Source: RGIG4576 sp964613095
GTDB taxonomy: Bacteria > Bacteroidota > Bacteroidia > Bacteroidales > Muribaculaceae
Length of the DNA stretch: 64,000 nucleotides
Reading direction: 5' to 3'
Assembly: GCA_964613095.1 (NCBI GenBank)
Contig: CAZTFX010000001.1
Span: 62,001-126,000, forward strand
Shown here: piece by piece, positions 36,998 to 45,847 of the stretch
Numbering within the stretch: position 1 is the first letter of the stretch
How the letters are laid out: each line of letters starts with the position of its first letter
Position numbers and translations under genes: made by a program
The notes under the pieces: model-generated
Told to the model about the DNA's origin: nothing
What the model saw: only the letters and a program-made list of their open reading frames with translations
Databases searched by the model: none

Positions 36998-39553
36998 ATG
37001 AAATTACAAGTAAGTAATGTAAACACTCCCAATTGGAGAGAAATTACAGTTAAGTCTGAACTTCCTGCAAAGTTGAAAGAACTAGAGGATTTAGCAAAGA
37101 ATTTGTGGTGGGTATGGAATAGTGAAGGTAAAACATTATTTCATGACTTAGATCCTGAATTATGGCGTGCAACAGGTGAAAATCCTGTGTTAATGCTCCA
37201 GAAAATCGATCATGCGCGTTACGAAGAAATAATGAATGATAACGCAATGATGCAACGTATACAAGATGTTCTTGCAAGTTTTAAGAATTACATGAGTCAA
37301 CCAATGCGTGATGATGTCCCTTCTGTAGCTTATTTCAGTATGGAATATGGTCTATGTGCATGCTTGAAGATTTATTCCGGTGGTTTGGGTATTCTTGCCG
37401 GTGATTATATTAAACAAGCTTCTGATTCTCGTGTAGATATGACAGCAGTGGGATTCTTGTATAAACATGGATATTTTACTCAAACATTGTCGGTTGATGG
37501 TCAGCAAATGGCTAATTATGAGCCACAAAACTTCAATCAATTGCCATTGGAACCTGTATTGGATGAAAAGGGTTCACAAATAGTACTTGAAGTACCATAT
37601 CCCGGTCGTATAATCTATGCAAATATCTGGAAAGTAAATGTTGGTCGTATGAACCTGTATTTGTTGGATACTGATATCGATAAGAATTCAGAGTTTGACC
37701 GTCCTATTACCTCTCAATTATATGGAGGTGATTGGGAAAATCGTATCAAGCAAGAGTATTTGTTAGGTATCGGTGGTGTTCTTATGTTAAAACGACTTGG
37801 AATAAAGGCTCAACTATATCATTGTAATGAAGGACATGCGGCATTGTTGAATTTGCAACGTCTTGTGGATTATGTACAAGAAGAAAAACTTGATTTCAAT
37901 GTTGCTTTGGAATTGGTGCGTTCTACATCTCTTTATACTGTACACACTCCTGTTCCTGCAGGTCATGACTACTTTGATGAAGGTTTGTTCGGTAAATATA
38001 TGGGTGAATATCCTGCTAAACTTGGTATCAGTTGGCAAGACCTTATGAATATGGGTCGTGAGAATCCTGATACAAACGAACGCTTCTCAATGAGTGTATT
38101 TGCTTTGAATACATGTCAAGAGGCAAATGGTGTTAGTTGGTTGCATGGTGAAGTGTCAAAGAAAATGTTCCAAGGTGTATGGAAAGGATATTCTCCAGAA
38201 GAATCTCATGTATCATTTGTAACAAATGGTGTACACATGCCAACTTGGGCTGCTTCCGAATGGAAAGCATATTACAAGGAAGTTCTTGGAGATAATTATA
38301 TCGAAGAACAAGCAAAAGAAGAAACATGGGCACCAATGTTAAGTGCGAAAGACGAAGAAATTTGGGATCTTCGTATGAAGATGAAGAATAAATTCATAAA
38401 TTTCGTAAGAAAGGATTTCAAGGAGAAATGGTTAAAAAATCAGGGTGATCCATCGCGTGTTGTTAAAATCACTGAAAAGATAAATCCTAATGCGTTAATT
38501 ATAGGTTTTGCTCGCCGTTTTGCAACTTATAAACGTGCACATTTGTTGTTTACCGACCTTGATCGTTTGGCTAAGATCGTAAATAACGAACAATTCCCGG
38601 TACAATTTGTATTTGCAGGTAAAGCACACCCAGCCGATGGTGGTGGACAAGGATTAATCAAGAGAATCATTGAAATTTCTCGTATGCCTCAATTTCTTGG
38701 TAAAATCATTTTCTTGGAAAACTATGATATGATTGTTGCAAAACGACTAGTAACAGGAGTTGATATTTGGTTGAATACTCCAACTCGTCCATTGGAAGCT
38801 TCGGGAACATCCGGAGAAAAGGCTGAAATGAACGGCGTATTGAACTTCTCTGTTCTTGATGGTTGGTGGTATGAAGGCTATCGTAAGAATGCAGGTTGGG
38901 CATTGACGGATGAAATTACATATCAAGATACTAACCAACAAGATCAGCTAGATGCTGCAACTATCTATTCAATGCTTGAAAATGAGATTATTCCATTGTA
39001 TTTTGCTAAAAACTCTAAGGGTTATTCACCTGAATGGATTCAATTTATAAAAAACTCATTTGCATACATTACACCAAATTATACAATGCAACGTATGCTA
39101 AATGATTATATTGAACGTTTCTATTCTAAAGAAGGTGCTCGTTCTAATGTGTTGATGGCTGATGGTTATGCAAAGGCAAAAGAAATTGCTGCATGGAAAG
39201 AAAATGTTGCTTCAAAATGGGATAATATAAAGGTAGTTGATATGAAGTTATCAGATTCATTGATCTCAAGTCCTGTGAATGGAAGCACTTATGAAGCAAC
39301 AGTAAAACTTGATACTGCAGGCTTAGGACAAAGTCTTGGTGTAGAACTTGTCGTTTATAAGAATGAAGATGGACAAGTTAAATTCTCAAAGACTGTTCCG
39401 TTCAATGTTGTTGAAGTTGAAGGAGATGTCTTGACTTATCAATTGAATGAAATTATGAAAGATGCAGGTATGTTTAAATTTGCATTCCGCGTTTATCCAA
39501 ATAATGCAGATCTGCCTCATCGTCAAGATTTTGCATACATTAAATGGATTTAA
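36998..39553 (+). CDS. glgP: Alpha-glucan phosphorylase (GT35)
   Basis: An 851-residue PLP-dependent phosphorylase releasing glucose-1-phosphate from glycogen or maltodextrin. N-terminal recognition region: VAYFSMEYGL and YSGGLGILAGDYIK. The catalytic/PLP region is EASGTSGEKAEMNGVLNFSVLDGWW, with K608 as the predicted Schiff-base lysine; HPADGGGQGLIKRI lies before it. This is the Bacteroidota/archaeal short form annotated as alpha-glucan family phosphorylase (TIGR02094-like), and an extra C-terminal domain of ~100 residues looks like a beta-sandwich. A strong terminator follows. Confidence 0.95.
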   Translation: MKLQVSNVNTPNWREITVKSELPAKLKELEDLAKNLWWVWNSEGKTLFHDLDPELWRATGENPVLMLQKIDHARYEEIMNDNAMMQRIQDVLASFKNYMSQPMRDDVPSVAYFSMEYGLCACLKIYSGGLGILAGDYIKQASDSRVDMTAVGFLYKHGYFTQTLSVDGQQMANYEPQNFNQLPLEPVLDEKGSQIVLEVPYPGRIIYANIWKVNVGRMNLYLLDTDIDKNSEFDRPITSQLYGGDWENRIKQEYLLGIGGVLMLKRLGIKAQLYHCNEGHAALLNLQRLVDYVQEEKLDFNVALELVRSTSLYTVHTPVPAGHDYFDEGLFGKYMGEYPAKLGISWQDLMNMGRENPDTNERFSMSVFALNTCQEANGVSWLHGEVSKKMFQGVWKGYSPEESHVSFVTNGVHMPTWAASEWKAYYKEVLGDNYIEEQAKEETWAPMLSAKDEEIWDLRMKMKNKFINFVRKDFKEKWLKNQGDPSRVVKITEKINPNALIIGFARRFATYKRAHLLFTDLDRLAKIVNNEQFPVQFVFAGKAHPADGGGQGLIKRIIEISRMPQFLGKIIFLENYDMIVAKRLVTGVDIWLNTPTRPLEASGTSGEKAEMNGVLNFSVLDGWWYEGYRKNAGWALTDEITYQDTNQQDQLDAATIYSMLENEIIPLYFAKNSKGYSPEWIQFIKNSFAYITPNYTMQRMLNDYIERFYSKEGARSNVLMADGYAKAKEIAAWKENVASKWDNIKVVDMKLSDSLISSPVNGSTYEATVKLDTAGLGQSLGVELVVYKNEDGQVKFSKTVPFNVVEVEGDVLTYQLNEIMKDAGMFKFAFRVYPNNADLPHRQDFAYIKWI

Positions 39554-39572
39554 TATTATAAGGTATAATTCT

Positions 39573-39607
39573 AAAAAAACCGATTCACAGAGTGAGTCGG
39601 TTTTTTT
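39573..39607. terminator. Bidirectional terminator after glgP and the LuxR-type gene
   Basis: AAAAAAACCGATTCAC / GTGAGTCGGTTTTTTT with one T-G pair and a 3-base loop. It serves the convergent glgP (plus) and LuxR-type (minus) genes. Confidence 0.85.
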
Positions 39608-39612
39608 ATGAA

Positions 39613-40158
39613 TTATTTGCTTGTAATATAACCATTCATCATAGCGTATACACTGAGACCTGAGACACTTTTAATTCCTAATTTTGCAGTTATATTTTTA
39701 CGGTGGGTTAGAACCGTATTAAAACTAATATTTAATAAATCTGCAATTTCTTTATTAATATGTCCCTTGGCAATAAGTTTTAAAACATCAATTTCCCGTT
39801 TTGATAATTCGCTATGAATAGATTTTAAGTCATTTAGTTTGGTAATTGTTTTATTAATTTGATTTATAATACGTTCTTCACTCCAGTCTTGTGCAATAAC
39901 ATTATCATTTATTTTTTGAGAAGGGAGTAGGTTGGGGCTTACTATGATAGTTTTGTGCTTATTTGCTATAAAAGATTCGTTATATATGCTATAAAATTGT
40001 ATTGACGTAAATATAAGATTATATTCATCAAGAATAGATGAATTCAATGTATTTGAAATCGTAACAGATTTGATATTGAACATTTCATTCAATATTTTTT
40101 GTACACCTATCGATACAAGGGTATCTTCATGCATTATCAATACTTGAATCTTATCCAT
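39613..40158 (-). CDS. LuxR/FixJ-type DNA-binding regulator with degenerate receiver
   Basis: A 181-residue regulator. Residues ~1-105 have the length of a receiver domain but lack the phospho-acceptor Asp: the beta-3 strand reads NLIFTSIQFY where a D is expected, although MHED could supply part of the acidic pocket. Residues ~115-178 are a clear LuxR helix-turn-helix: LSKREIDVLKLIAKGHINKEIADLL and VLTHRKNITAKLGIKS. It starts 4 bases after the hemerythrin-like gene, so the two are translated from one transcript. It may act without phosphorylation. Target genes unknown. Confidence 0.88.
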   Translation of the reverse strand: MDKIQVLIMHEDTLVSIGVQKILNEMFNIKSVTISNTLNSSILDEYNLIFTSIQFYSIYNESFIANKHKTIIVSPNLLPSQKINDNVIAQDWSEERIINQINKTITKLNDLKSIHSELSKREIDVLKLIAKGHINKEIADLLNISFNTVLTHRKNITAKLGIKSVSGLSVYAMMNGYITSK

Positions 40159-40162
40159 ATCC

Positions 40163-40828
40163 TTATACTTGACATTTCAAAATAGGTAGTAAAATGCGAT
40201 AACGAATACGGTTATTTTGCTTGATGTCTTTTTGTAGAGACATTATTGCCACTAAAACTGCATGACATAAATTGACATCATATTCACCTTTAAGGTGTAT
40301 AACAAACATATTGATTAAATCATTTAATTTCTCTTCAATATTATCATTAGCTTCATTTAGGTGAGAGAAATCCAATTCGTTTGTCGAACCATTCTTTACA
40401 TGAATGAATAATTCAGCCATGTCAAATTCAATTCTGGCTGTAAGCTCATTTTTTACTTCTTCAAAAAACTTTTGTAGTAATTCTAGATTATTATTTCCAT
40501 TTTCACTGCGCGAAATTAATGAAGAAAAGTGTCTTTCGATATTGGGAATTTGGAATCTCAGATAATATTGATTTGTTTTGTTTACATATTCTATGATTCT
40601 ATTTATACTATAAGATTTTAAAGCCTCTTCAGGAAAATAATCTTCATTTATGTAAGTATTTAATATTGTTGAAAAAAAACTTACATCCATGTCTTTTTCA
40701 AGGCATATGTCTTCAATTGTTTTATCTCCAACTCCCAAAAAAATATTAAATCTATTTAATACAGTAATAGATGAAGGGTCATTGATTACTATATCACATA
40801 ATTTACTGCCTTTTGTTATAATAGCCAT
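40163..40828 (-). CDS. Hemerythrin/RIC-like protein lacking the iron ligands
   Basis: A 221-residue protein matching, in layout, the Bacteroidota hemerythrin-domain proteins related to YtfE/RIC di-iron repair proteins. Residues ~8-60 look like the DUF542/ScdA-N helix-turn module (NRFNIFLGVGDKTIEDIC) and ~75-217 like the four-helix bundle. Compared with the family pattern I remember, ligand positions appear replaced: N86 for the first His, R132 for the next, N161 for the His in the HHD motif, N205 and R209 for the His and Glu of the last helix. The protein therefore probably does not bind a di-iron centre. It overlaps operonically with the cyclo-ligase gene (1-base gap) and the LuxR-type gene. 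Confidence 0.6.
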   Translation of the reverse strand: MAIITKGSKLCDIVINDPSSITVLNRFNIFLGVGDKTIEDICLEKDMDVSFFSTILNTYINEDYFPEEALKSYSINRIIEYVNKTNQYYLRFQIPNIERHFSSLISRSENGNNNLELLQKFFEEVKNELTARIEFDMAELFIHVKNGSTNELDFSHLNEANDNIEEKLNDLINMFVIHLKGEYDVNLCHAVLVAIMSLQKDIKQNNRIRYRILLPILKCQV

Positions 40829-40829
40829 A

Positions 40830-41372
40830 TTATTGTTGAATAATTTTTGTTGGTGTTATAATTATATCCATTTTTATATCGTGCGTTTCAGTCGGTATTT
40901 TGTCAATTAATTGGAAATCGTAACATATTCCAATCTTTAAAGCTTTACAAAATGATAAAAGTTTATCGTAATACCCTTTCCCCCTTCCTAAACGATTTAA
41001 TTCTTTATCATAAGCAACCCCCGGAACTACAATTATATCCAAAATGTCTAAATTAATTCCGGTATCACCTTCTGGTTCTAGGATAGAAAAAGTACCCTTA
41101 GTTAGTTTATTTTTTTTATATGGTAATACTATTAAATCATTTCCTTTAATCTTTGGTAGAAAAAAATTTTTATCTGTAGTTTTCTCAAAGAAAATATTTG
41201 TTTGTAATTCGTCAGGTAAAGAGTAATACAATAGGATATTTTTAGCCTTATCCCATTCATTCTTTTTTATTAGTCGTGAAAAAACTCTTTCGGACGCTTT
41301 ATTTTTTTCAAAATCAGTTAGAGCTGATTTTAATTTTCGCATTTCGTCTCGTATATATTTTTTCTCACTCAT
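40830..41372 (-). CDS. fau: 5-formyltetrahydrofolate cyclo-ligase
   Basis: A 180-residue enzyme that converts 5-formyl-THF to 5,10-methenyl-THF using ATP. The signature is GVAYDKELNRLGRGKGYYDKLL (~132-153), including the GRGKGYYD ATP-binding loop; the N-terminus IRDEMRKLKSAL is also typical. It follows the S41 protease gene by 10 bases. In Bacteroides the same protease-cyclo-ligase order occurs as I recall it, so this is likely ancestral synteny rather than a functional unit. Confidence 0.93.
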   Translation of the reverse strand: MSEKKYIRDEMRKLKSALTDFEKNKASERVFSRLIKKNEWDKAKNILLYYSLPDELQTNIFFEKTTDKNFFLPKIKGNDLIVLPYKKNKLTKGTFSILEPEGDTGINLDILDIIVVPGVAYDKELNRLGRGKGYYDKLLSFCKALKIGICYDFQLIDKIPTETHDIKMDIIITPTKIIQQ

Positions 41373-41382
41373 AGTTTGAATA

Positions 41383-43089
41383 TTAAGTTGTTTCAGGCAT
41401 AATGTTTAATCCATATTGATAAAAATGCCATTTACCGAAAATATTGTGATTACTATTAAACGAAATTAATTTTTCTTCAGTAATGGGGAATGCCGCTTTA
41501 TTTTCATTAAAAGCTTTAATTGTTTTTTGTATCATTTTATCATTTTTATTGTATATAGGATAAAATGCGTCACTTCCAAAAATATCCCGAGCAATAAGTG
41601 CTTTTATTTGATTAACAATTAACTCTTTTGACATATTGATATAATACCATCGAGCCGGTATTCCATTATCGGAAGCAAATGATACAAAATCATTTAAAAT
41701 AGCATTATTACTAGGCAATATTCTCAAAAATTGTTTGTAATCATCTAATTTTGCAAAATCCTCACGATTTATTTCAGCGTAGGAATAAGCGTATTTTTGT
41801 AAAAGTCCAGCATTACTTACATTGATATAGTAAGATGTGATGCCTGATGTATCGGATGGTACAAAAATATCAGGAATAATACCTCCACCACCATAAACTT
41901 TACGATGATGTACTGTTTGAAAAACATTTGTAGTATCAATCTTTATGCTATCTCTATTAGATAGTTCCCCGCTTATTATTCTATCATATATATCATGGCT
42001 ATATGCTTCACCTCCTTTTTTGTAGTCTTTTTGTATACACCTTCCAGATGGAGTGTGATAGCGTGATACAGTCATTCTTATAGCACTGCTATCGGTTAAT
42101 TCAAACTGTCTTTGTACCAACCCTTTACCGAAAGAACGACGTCCTACAATAATTCCACGGTCATTATCTTGTATAGCTCCTGCGAGGATCTCGCTAGCAC
42201 TTGCTGAAAATTCATCAATGAGGATTGCCAACTCTACTTCTAGGAAAGAACCATTCCCATCACTCCAAAATTGTTGATTATTTTTCTTTTCTCGACCTTG
42301 TGTATATACAATAAGTGAATTTTCCGGTAGAAATTCATTTGCCATTAAAATTGCCATTTCCATGAATCCACCACCATTACCTCGTAAATCCAAAATATAA
42401 CGTTCAGCACCTTCATTTTTTAATTTTACCAATGCTTGAAGAAACTCATCGTAAGTGGTACGTGCAAATTTATTGATTTTGATATATCCTACTTCTTTTT
42501 CTACCATATAAGCAGCGTCAATGGAATTTACAGGGATATCTCCTCTTATTAAATCAAAATATAAAGTTTTATTGCTGGAATTACGTTTAATACCAAGCTT
42601 GATGGAAGAGCCTTTTTTACCTCTTAATTTTTTAAATACTTCTTGATTGGTTACTGTTGAACCTGTAAATGATGTGTCATTTACACTAACAATCTTATCT
42701 CCTGCTATCAAACCAGCTTTTTCAGAAGGACCTCCGGATAGTACTTCTACAATTCTTACAGTATCGTTCATAATAAAAAAAGATACTCCGATACCGCTGA
42801 AACTGCCATCAAGTTCATTATTGACATCGGTTAAATCTTTTGCCGGTATATATATGGTGTGTGGATCTAAATTACTAAGTAATTGAGGAATTGTCTGTTC
42901 TATTATTTCATTTACGTCTACAGTATCTACATAACCGTCAGATACCATATTTAATATTGTATTTAATTTCCTATCATTGTTGCTGATGTATTTTTTGTTG
43001 GAAAATTGATTCCCAACAGTAATACCCACTACAATTGAAATCGCTATTATTAGGGGTAATAATACAATGAATTTTTTGTTCTCATTCAT
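41383..43089 (-). CDS. S41 C-terminal processing peptidase
   Basis: A 568-residue Ctp/tail-specific protease with a single N-terminal membrane anchor (~8-26). A PDZ domain lies at ~85-170 (GIGVSFF, GGPSEKAGLIAGDKIVSV), followed by the protease domain (~190-390). S297 in FSASASEIL and K322 in RSFGKGLVQ are the expected Ser-Lys dyad, with the same spacing as E. coli Prc. A ~170-residue C-terminal extension has no motif I recognise. Likely periplasmic. Transcribed between comEB and the cyclo-ligase gene. Confidence 0.93.
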   Translation of the reverse strand: MNENKKFIVLLPLIIAISIVVGITVGNQFSNKKYISNNDRKLNTILNMVSDGYVDTVDVNEIIEQTIPQLLSNLDPHTIYIPAKDLTDVNNELDGSFSGIGVSFFIMNDTVRIVEVLSGGPSEKAGLIAGDKIVSVNDTSFTGSTVTNQEVFKKLRGKKGSSIKLGIKRNSSNKTLYFDLIRGDIPVNSIDAAYMVEKEVGYIKINKFARTTYDEFLQALVKLKNEGAERYILDLRGNGGGFMEMAILMANEFLPENSLIVYTQGREKKNNQQFWSDGNGSFLEVELAILIDEFSASASEILAGAIQDNDRGIIVGRRSFGKGLVQRQFELTDSSAIRMTVSRYHTPSGRCIQKDYKKGGEAYSHDIYDRIISGELSNRDSIKIDTTNVFQTVHHRKVYGGGGIIPDIFVPSDTSGITSYYINVSNAGLLQKYAYSYAEINREDFAKLDDYKQFLRILPSNNAILNDFVSFASDNGIPARWYYINMSKELIVNQIKALIARDIFGSDAFYPIYNKNDKMIQKTIKAFNENKAAFPITEEKLISFNSNHNIFGKWHFYQYGLNIMPETT

Positions 43090-43118
43090 AATATATATGA
43101 TTTGTAGGTATCTATAAT

Positions 43119-43562
43119 TTATTCAATAAATGTTTCTTTGGGAATATACACACATTCTATCCCTGAACGTTTTAGGAGTTCAATCCCATCATTCATACGA
43201 TATAATTCGGAAAAAACCAATCTTCTAATGCCTGCTTGAATTATCAATTTAGAGCATTCAATACATGGTGATGTCGTGACATACAATGTAGCATTTTCAC
43301 TGCTATTATTGGTCCTGGCAACTTTGGTTATCGCGTTGGCTTCAGCATGTAAAACATACGCTTTGGTATGATTGTTATCATCTTCACATATATTTTCAAA
43401 ACCTGATGGGGTACCATTGAAACCGTCGGATATAATCATCTTATCTTTCACAATCAAAGCACCTACCTTTCTTCGTTTACAATAAGAGTTTTCAGCCCAA
43501 ATTGTTGCCATACGTAAATAACGTATATCCAACAATCGTTGTTTGTCCGAATCAAATACCAT
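43119..43562 (-). CDS. comEB: dCMP/cytidine deaminase-family protein (ComEB-like)
   Basis: A 147-residue deoxycytidylate deaminase, converting dCMP to dUMP for thymidylate synthesis. Zinc motifs: HAEANAI (His and catalytic Glu) and SPCIECSKLI (two Cys). N-terminal CKRRKVGALIVKD is also characteristic. It is the first gene of the five-gene minus-strand transcript ending with the LuxR-type gene and has an exact -7 box 29 bases upstream. Confidence 0.93.
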   Translation of the reverse strand: MVFDSDKQRLLDIRYLRMATIWAENSYCKRRKVGALIVKDKMIISDGFNGTPSGFENICEDDNNHTKAYVLHAEANAITKVARTNNSSENATLYVTTSPCIECSKLIIQAGIRRLVFSELYRMNDGIELLKRSGIECVYIPKETFIE

Positions 43563-43590
43563 ATATTACCTTTTCATTATATTCAGAGTA

Positions 43591-43598
43591 CAAATTTA
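43591..43598 (-). promoter_or_regulatory. -7 promoter element of the comEB-S41-fau transcript
   Basis: Minus strand reads TAAATTTG, exact TAnnTTTG. It predicts a start near 43584 and a leader of ~20 bases. Confidence 0.65.
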
Positions 43599-43615
43599 AT
43601 TAATTTAGCTAATAA

Positions 43616-43649
43616 AAAAAATAAGGGAGTTATAAAATCCCTTATTTTT
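43616..43649 (-). terminator. Terminator after the M3 peptidase gene
   Basis: On the minus strand AAAAATAAGGGA / TCCCTTATTTTT stem with a 9-base loop, ending in a T run. It lies 25 bases after the stop codon and overlaps the -33 region of the comEB promoter. Confidence 0.8.
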
Positions 43650-43674
43650 CATATGTTGTTTTTAAGATATTTCA

Positions 43675-45801
43675 TTAGTCTAGATTCTGACGAAATTTTT
43701 TTGACTTTTTGGATGATTTTTTTACGCCATCACGTTCCAATAAAGCATCAATTTGTGGCTCATGACCTCTAAATCGTTTATATAATTCCATAGGATTCTC
43801 TGTTCCGCCTTTACTTAAAATATTTTCGCGGAAAGATTTTGCTGCTTCTTGATTGAAGATTCCTACTTCTTTGAATTTTGCAAATGCGTCAGCTTCGAGA
43901 ACTTCTGCCCATTTATAGCTGTAGTATCCTGCTGCATAGCCCCCTGAAAATATGTGAGAAAATTGAGGAGCAAGAAGACAACCTTCTACGGTAGAAAATG
44001 TTTGTACATCTTTCATTGCGTTAGCTTCAAATTCAAATGCGTTTTCTACCGGTGCAGTAATTGAATGCCATGCCATATCCAAATAGCCAAATCCTAACTG
44101 TCTTATACATGCATACGCTGCACCAAATTGTGCTGTTGATACAATCTTATCAATTAATTCTTGAGGCATGGATTCTCCGGTTTCATAATGTTTTGCAAAA
44201 CTGTCAAGGAATTCCTTTTCAATCAAATAATTCTCATTGAATTGCGAAGGTAATTCAACAAAATCACGGTAAACGGCGGTTCCTGATAAAGAATTATATT
44301 TTACTTGGCTTAATAATCCGTGTAAAGCATGTCCAAACTCATGAAGGAATGTTTCAACCTCATCGAATGTCAAAAGAGATGGTTTTGTACCGGTTGGTTT
44401 TGTGAAATTCATTGTTATTGAAACCAACGGTCTGATGTCTTCTCCTTTTTCGTTAATGTATTGTGAACGGAAATCTGTCATCCAAGCTCCACTTCTTTTT
44501 GAAGCTCTTGGGAAAAAGTCGGTATAAATCATACCAATGTATTTACCGTCGGAATCGGTTACATTAAATGCTTGTACCTCCGGATTGAATACCTGAGCAT
44601 CGTGATTTTCTGTAAATTTAATGCCATATAGTTTTGTTGCTAAACCAAATACACCGTCAATGACTTTATTTAATTCAAAATAGGGACGAAGCATTTCATC
44701 ATTTAAATCAAACTTACTATCTTTATATTTGTTGAAATAATAGCTGTAATCCCATGCTTCAATTTTAACTTTTTTACCTTCTAAATTTGAAGCATATTTT
44801 TCTAATTCTTTCATCTCTCTTTTTTGAGCAGGGAGATATGCGTCGCGTAAATTATCTAATAAATTATATACATTTTCCGGCGTTTGTGCCATGGTGTGTG
44901 ATAATTTATATTCTGCAAAAGTCTTATACCCAAACAAGTTGGCTAATTGGCGACGTTTATCTGCGATTTGAGCCATAACTTCAATATTACTAAATTCGCC
45001 TTTAGTATTTCGAGAGTTATAAATCTTATACATTTTTTCTCTTAAATCACGTCGTGAAGAATATTGCATGAAAGGACGGTAACTCGGTGCCGCCATTGTG
45101 AATAGATATCCGTCTTTACCTTTTTCTTTAGCTGCAACTTGTGCTGCTTCAATCACACTTTCAGGAAGACCTTCCAAGTCCTCTTTTTCCAACCAAATTT
45201 CATAAGTGTTCAATTCCTTTAAAACGTTTTGTCCGAACTTTAATGTAAGTTCAGATATTTCGCTACTGAGTTTACGATATTTTTCGCGCGCTTCGCCTTC
45301 AAGGTTTGCTCCGCTTCTTACAAATGACAGATAAGTTTCTTCAAGTAACATGATGTCTTCTTTGTCAAGATTGTCTCTGTCAACTTTATCATATACGAAT
45401 TTCACACGTTCCCATAGTTTCTCATTTAAACTTACACTTGTACTATGAGCAGATAGAATAGGGGATATACGTGTGGATATTTCCATTAATTCGTCATTTG
45501 AGTTTGCCGAAATGTATGGATAAAATACACCAAGTACACGATTAAGAGTTTGTCCTGAACGTTCTAATGCTATAATTGTATTTTCAAAGGTTGGAATGCT
45601 TCTTTGATTAACTATAGCATTAATTTGTTGAGTTTGCTCCTCAATACCATGTTGTATTGCAGGTTCAAAATCACTATTTGTAATTTTGTCAAATGGGATA
45701 GCCCCATTAGTTGTTTTAAACTCCGAGAAAAAAATGTTTTCAGCTTTTGTCATAGTGTGGAGCGTTAAAATTAAAAGTAATCCTAAAAATAGTTTTTTCA
45801 T
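43675..45801 (-). CDS. M3-family zinc metallopeptidase (Dcp/OpdA-like), exported
   Basis: A 708-residue oligopeptidase. I use the ATG at 45801, which gives a signal peptide (MKKLFLGLLLILTLHTMTKA) and lies ~25 bases after an exact minus-strand -7 box; the upstream ATG at 45831 would fall inside that box. The metal site is HEFGHALHGLL (~470), a standard HEXXH, with further conserved GYYSYKWAEVLEADAF near the C-terminus. M3 enzymes such as peptidyl-dipeptidase Dcp trim short peptides; export suggests periplasmic peptide use. Own promoter and terminator. Confidence 0.93.
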   Translation of the reverse strand: MKKLFLGLLLILTLHTMTKAENIFFSEFKTTNGAIPFDKITNSDFEPAIQHGIEEQTQQINAIVNQRSIPTFENTIIALERSGQTLNRVLGVFYPYISANSNDELMEISTRISPILSAHSTSVSLNEKLWERVKFVYDKVDRDNLDKEDIMLLEETYLSFVRSGANLEGEAREKYRKLSSEISELTLKFGQNVLKELNTYEIWLEKEDLEGLPESVIEAAQVAAKEKGKDGYLFTMAAPSYRPFMQYSSRRDLREKMYKIYNSRNTKGEFSNIEVMAQIADKRRQLANLFGYKTFAEYKLSHTMAQTPENVYNLLDNLRDAYLPAQKREMKELEKYASNLEGKKVKIEAWDYSYYFNKYKDSKFDLNDEMLRPYFELNKVIDGVFGLATKLYGIKFTENHDAQVFNPEVQAFNVTDSDGKYIGMIYTDFFPRASKRSGAWMTDFRSQYINEKGEDIRPLVSITMNFTKPTGTKPSLLTFDEVETFLHEFGHALHGLLSQVKYNSLSGTAVYRDFVELPSQFNENYLIEKEFLDSFAKHYETGESMPQELIDKIVSTAQFGAAYACIRQLGFGYLDMAWHSITAPVENAFEFEANAMKDVQTFSTVEGCLLAPQFSHIFSGGYAAGYYSYKWAEVLEADAFAKFKEVGIFNQEAAKSFRENILSKGGTENPMELYKRFRGHEPQIDALLERDGVKKSSKKSKKFRQNLD

Positions 45802-45828
45802 TTTATTATTATATTTATAATGTGATTG

Positions 45829-45836
45829 CAAAGTTA
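45829..45836 (-). promoter_or_regulatory. -7 promoter element of the M3 peptidase gene
   Basis: Minus strand TAACTTTG, exact TAnnTTTG. A start near 45822 leaves ~20 bases of leader before ATG 45801 and rules out the ATG at 45831. Confidence 0.65.
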
Positions 45837-45847
45837 AGGTTTAATAA

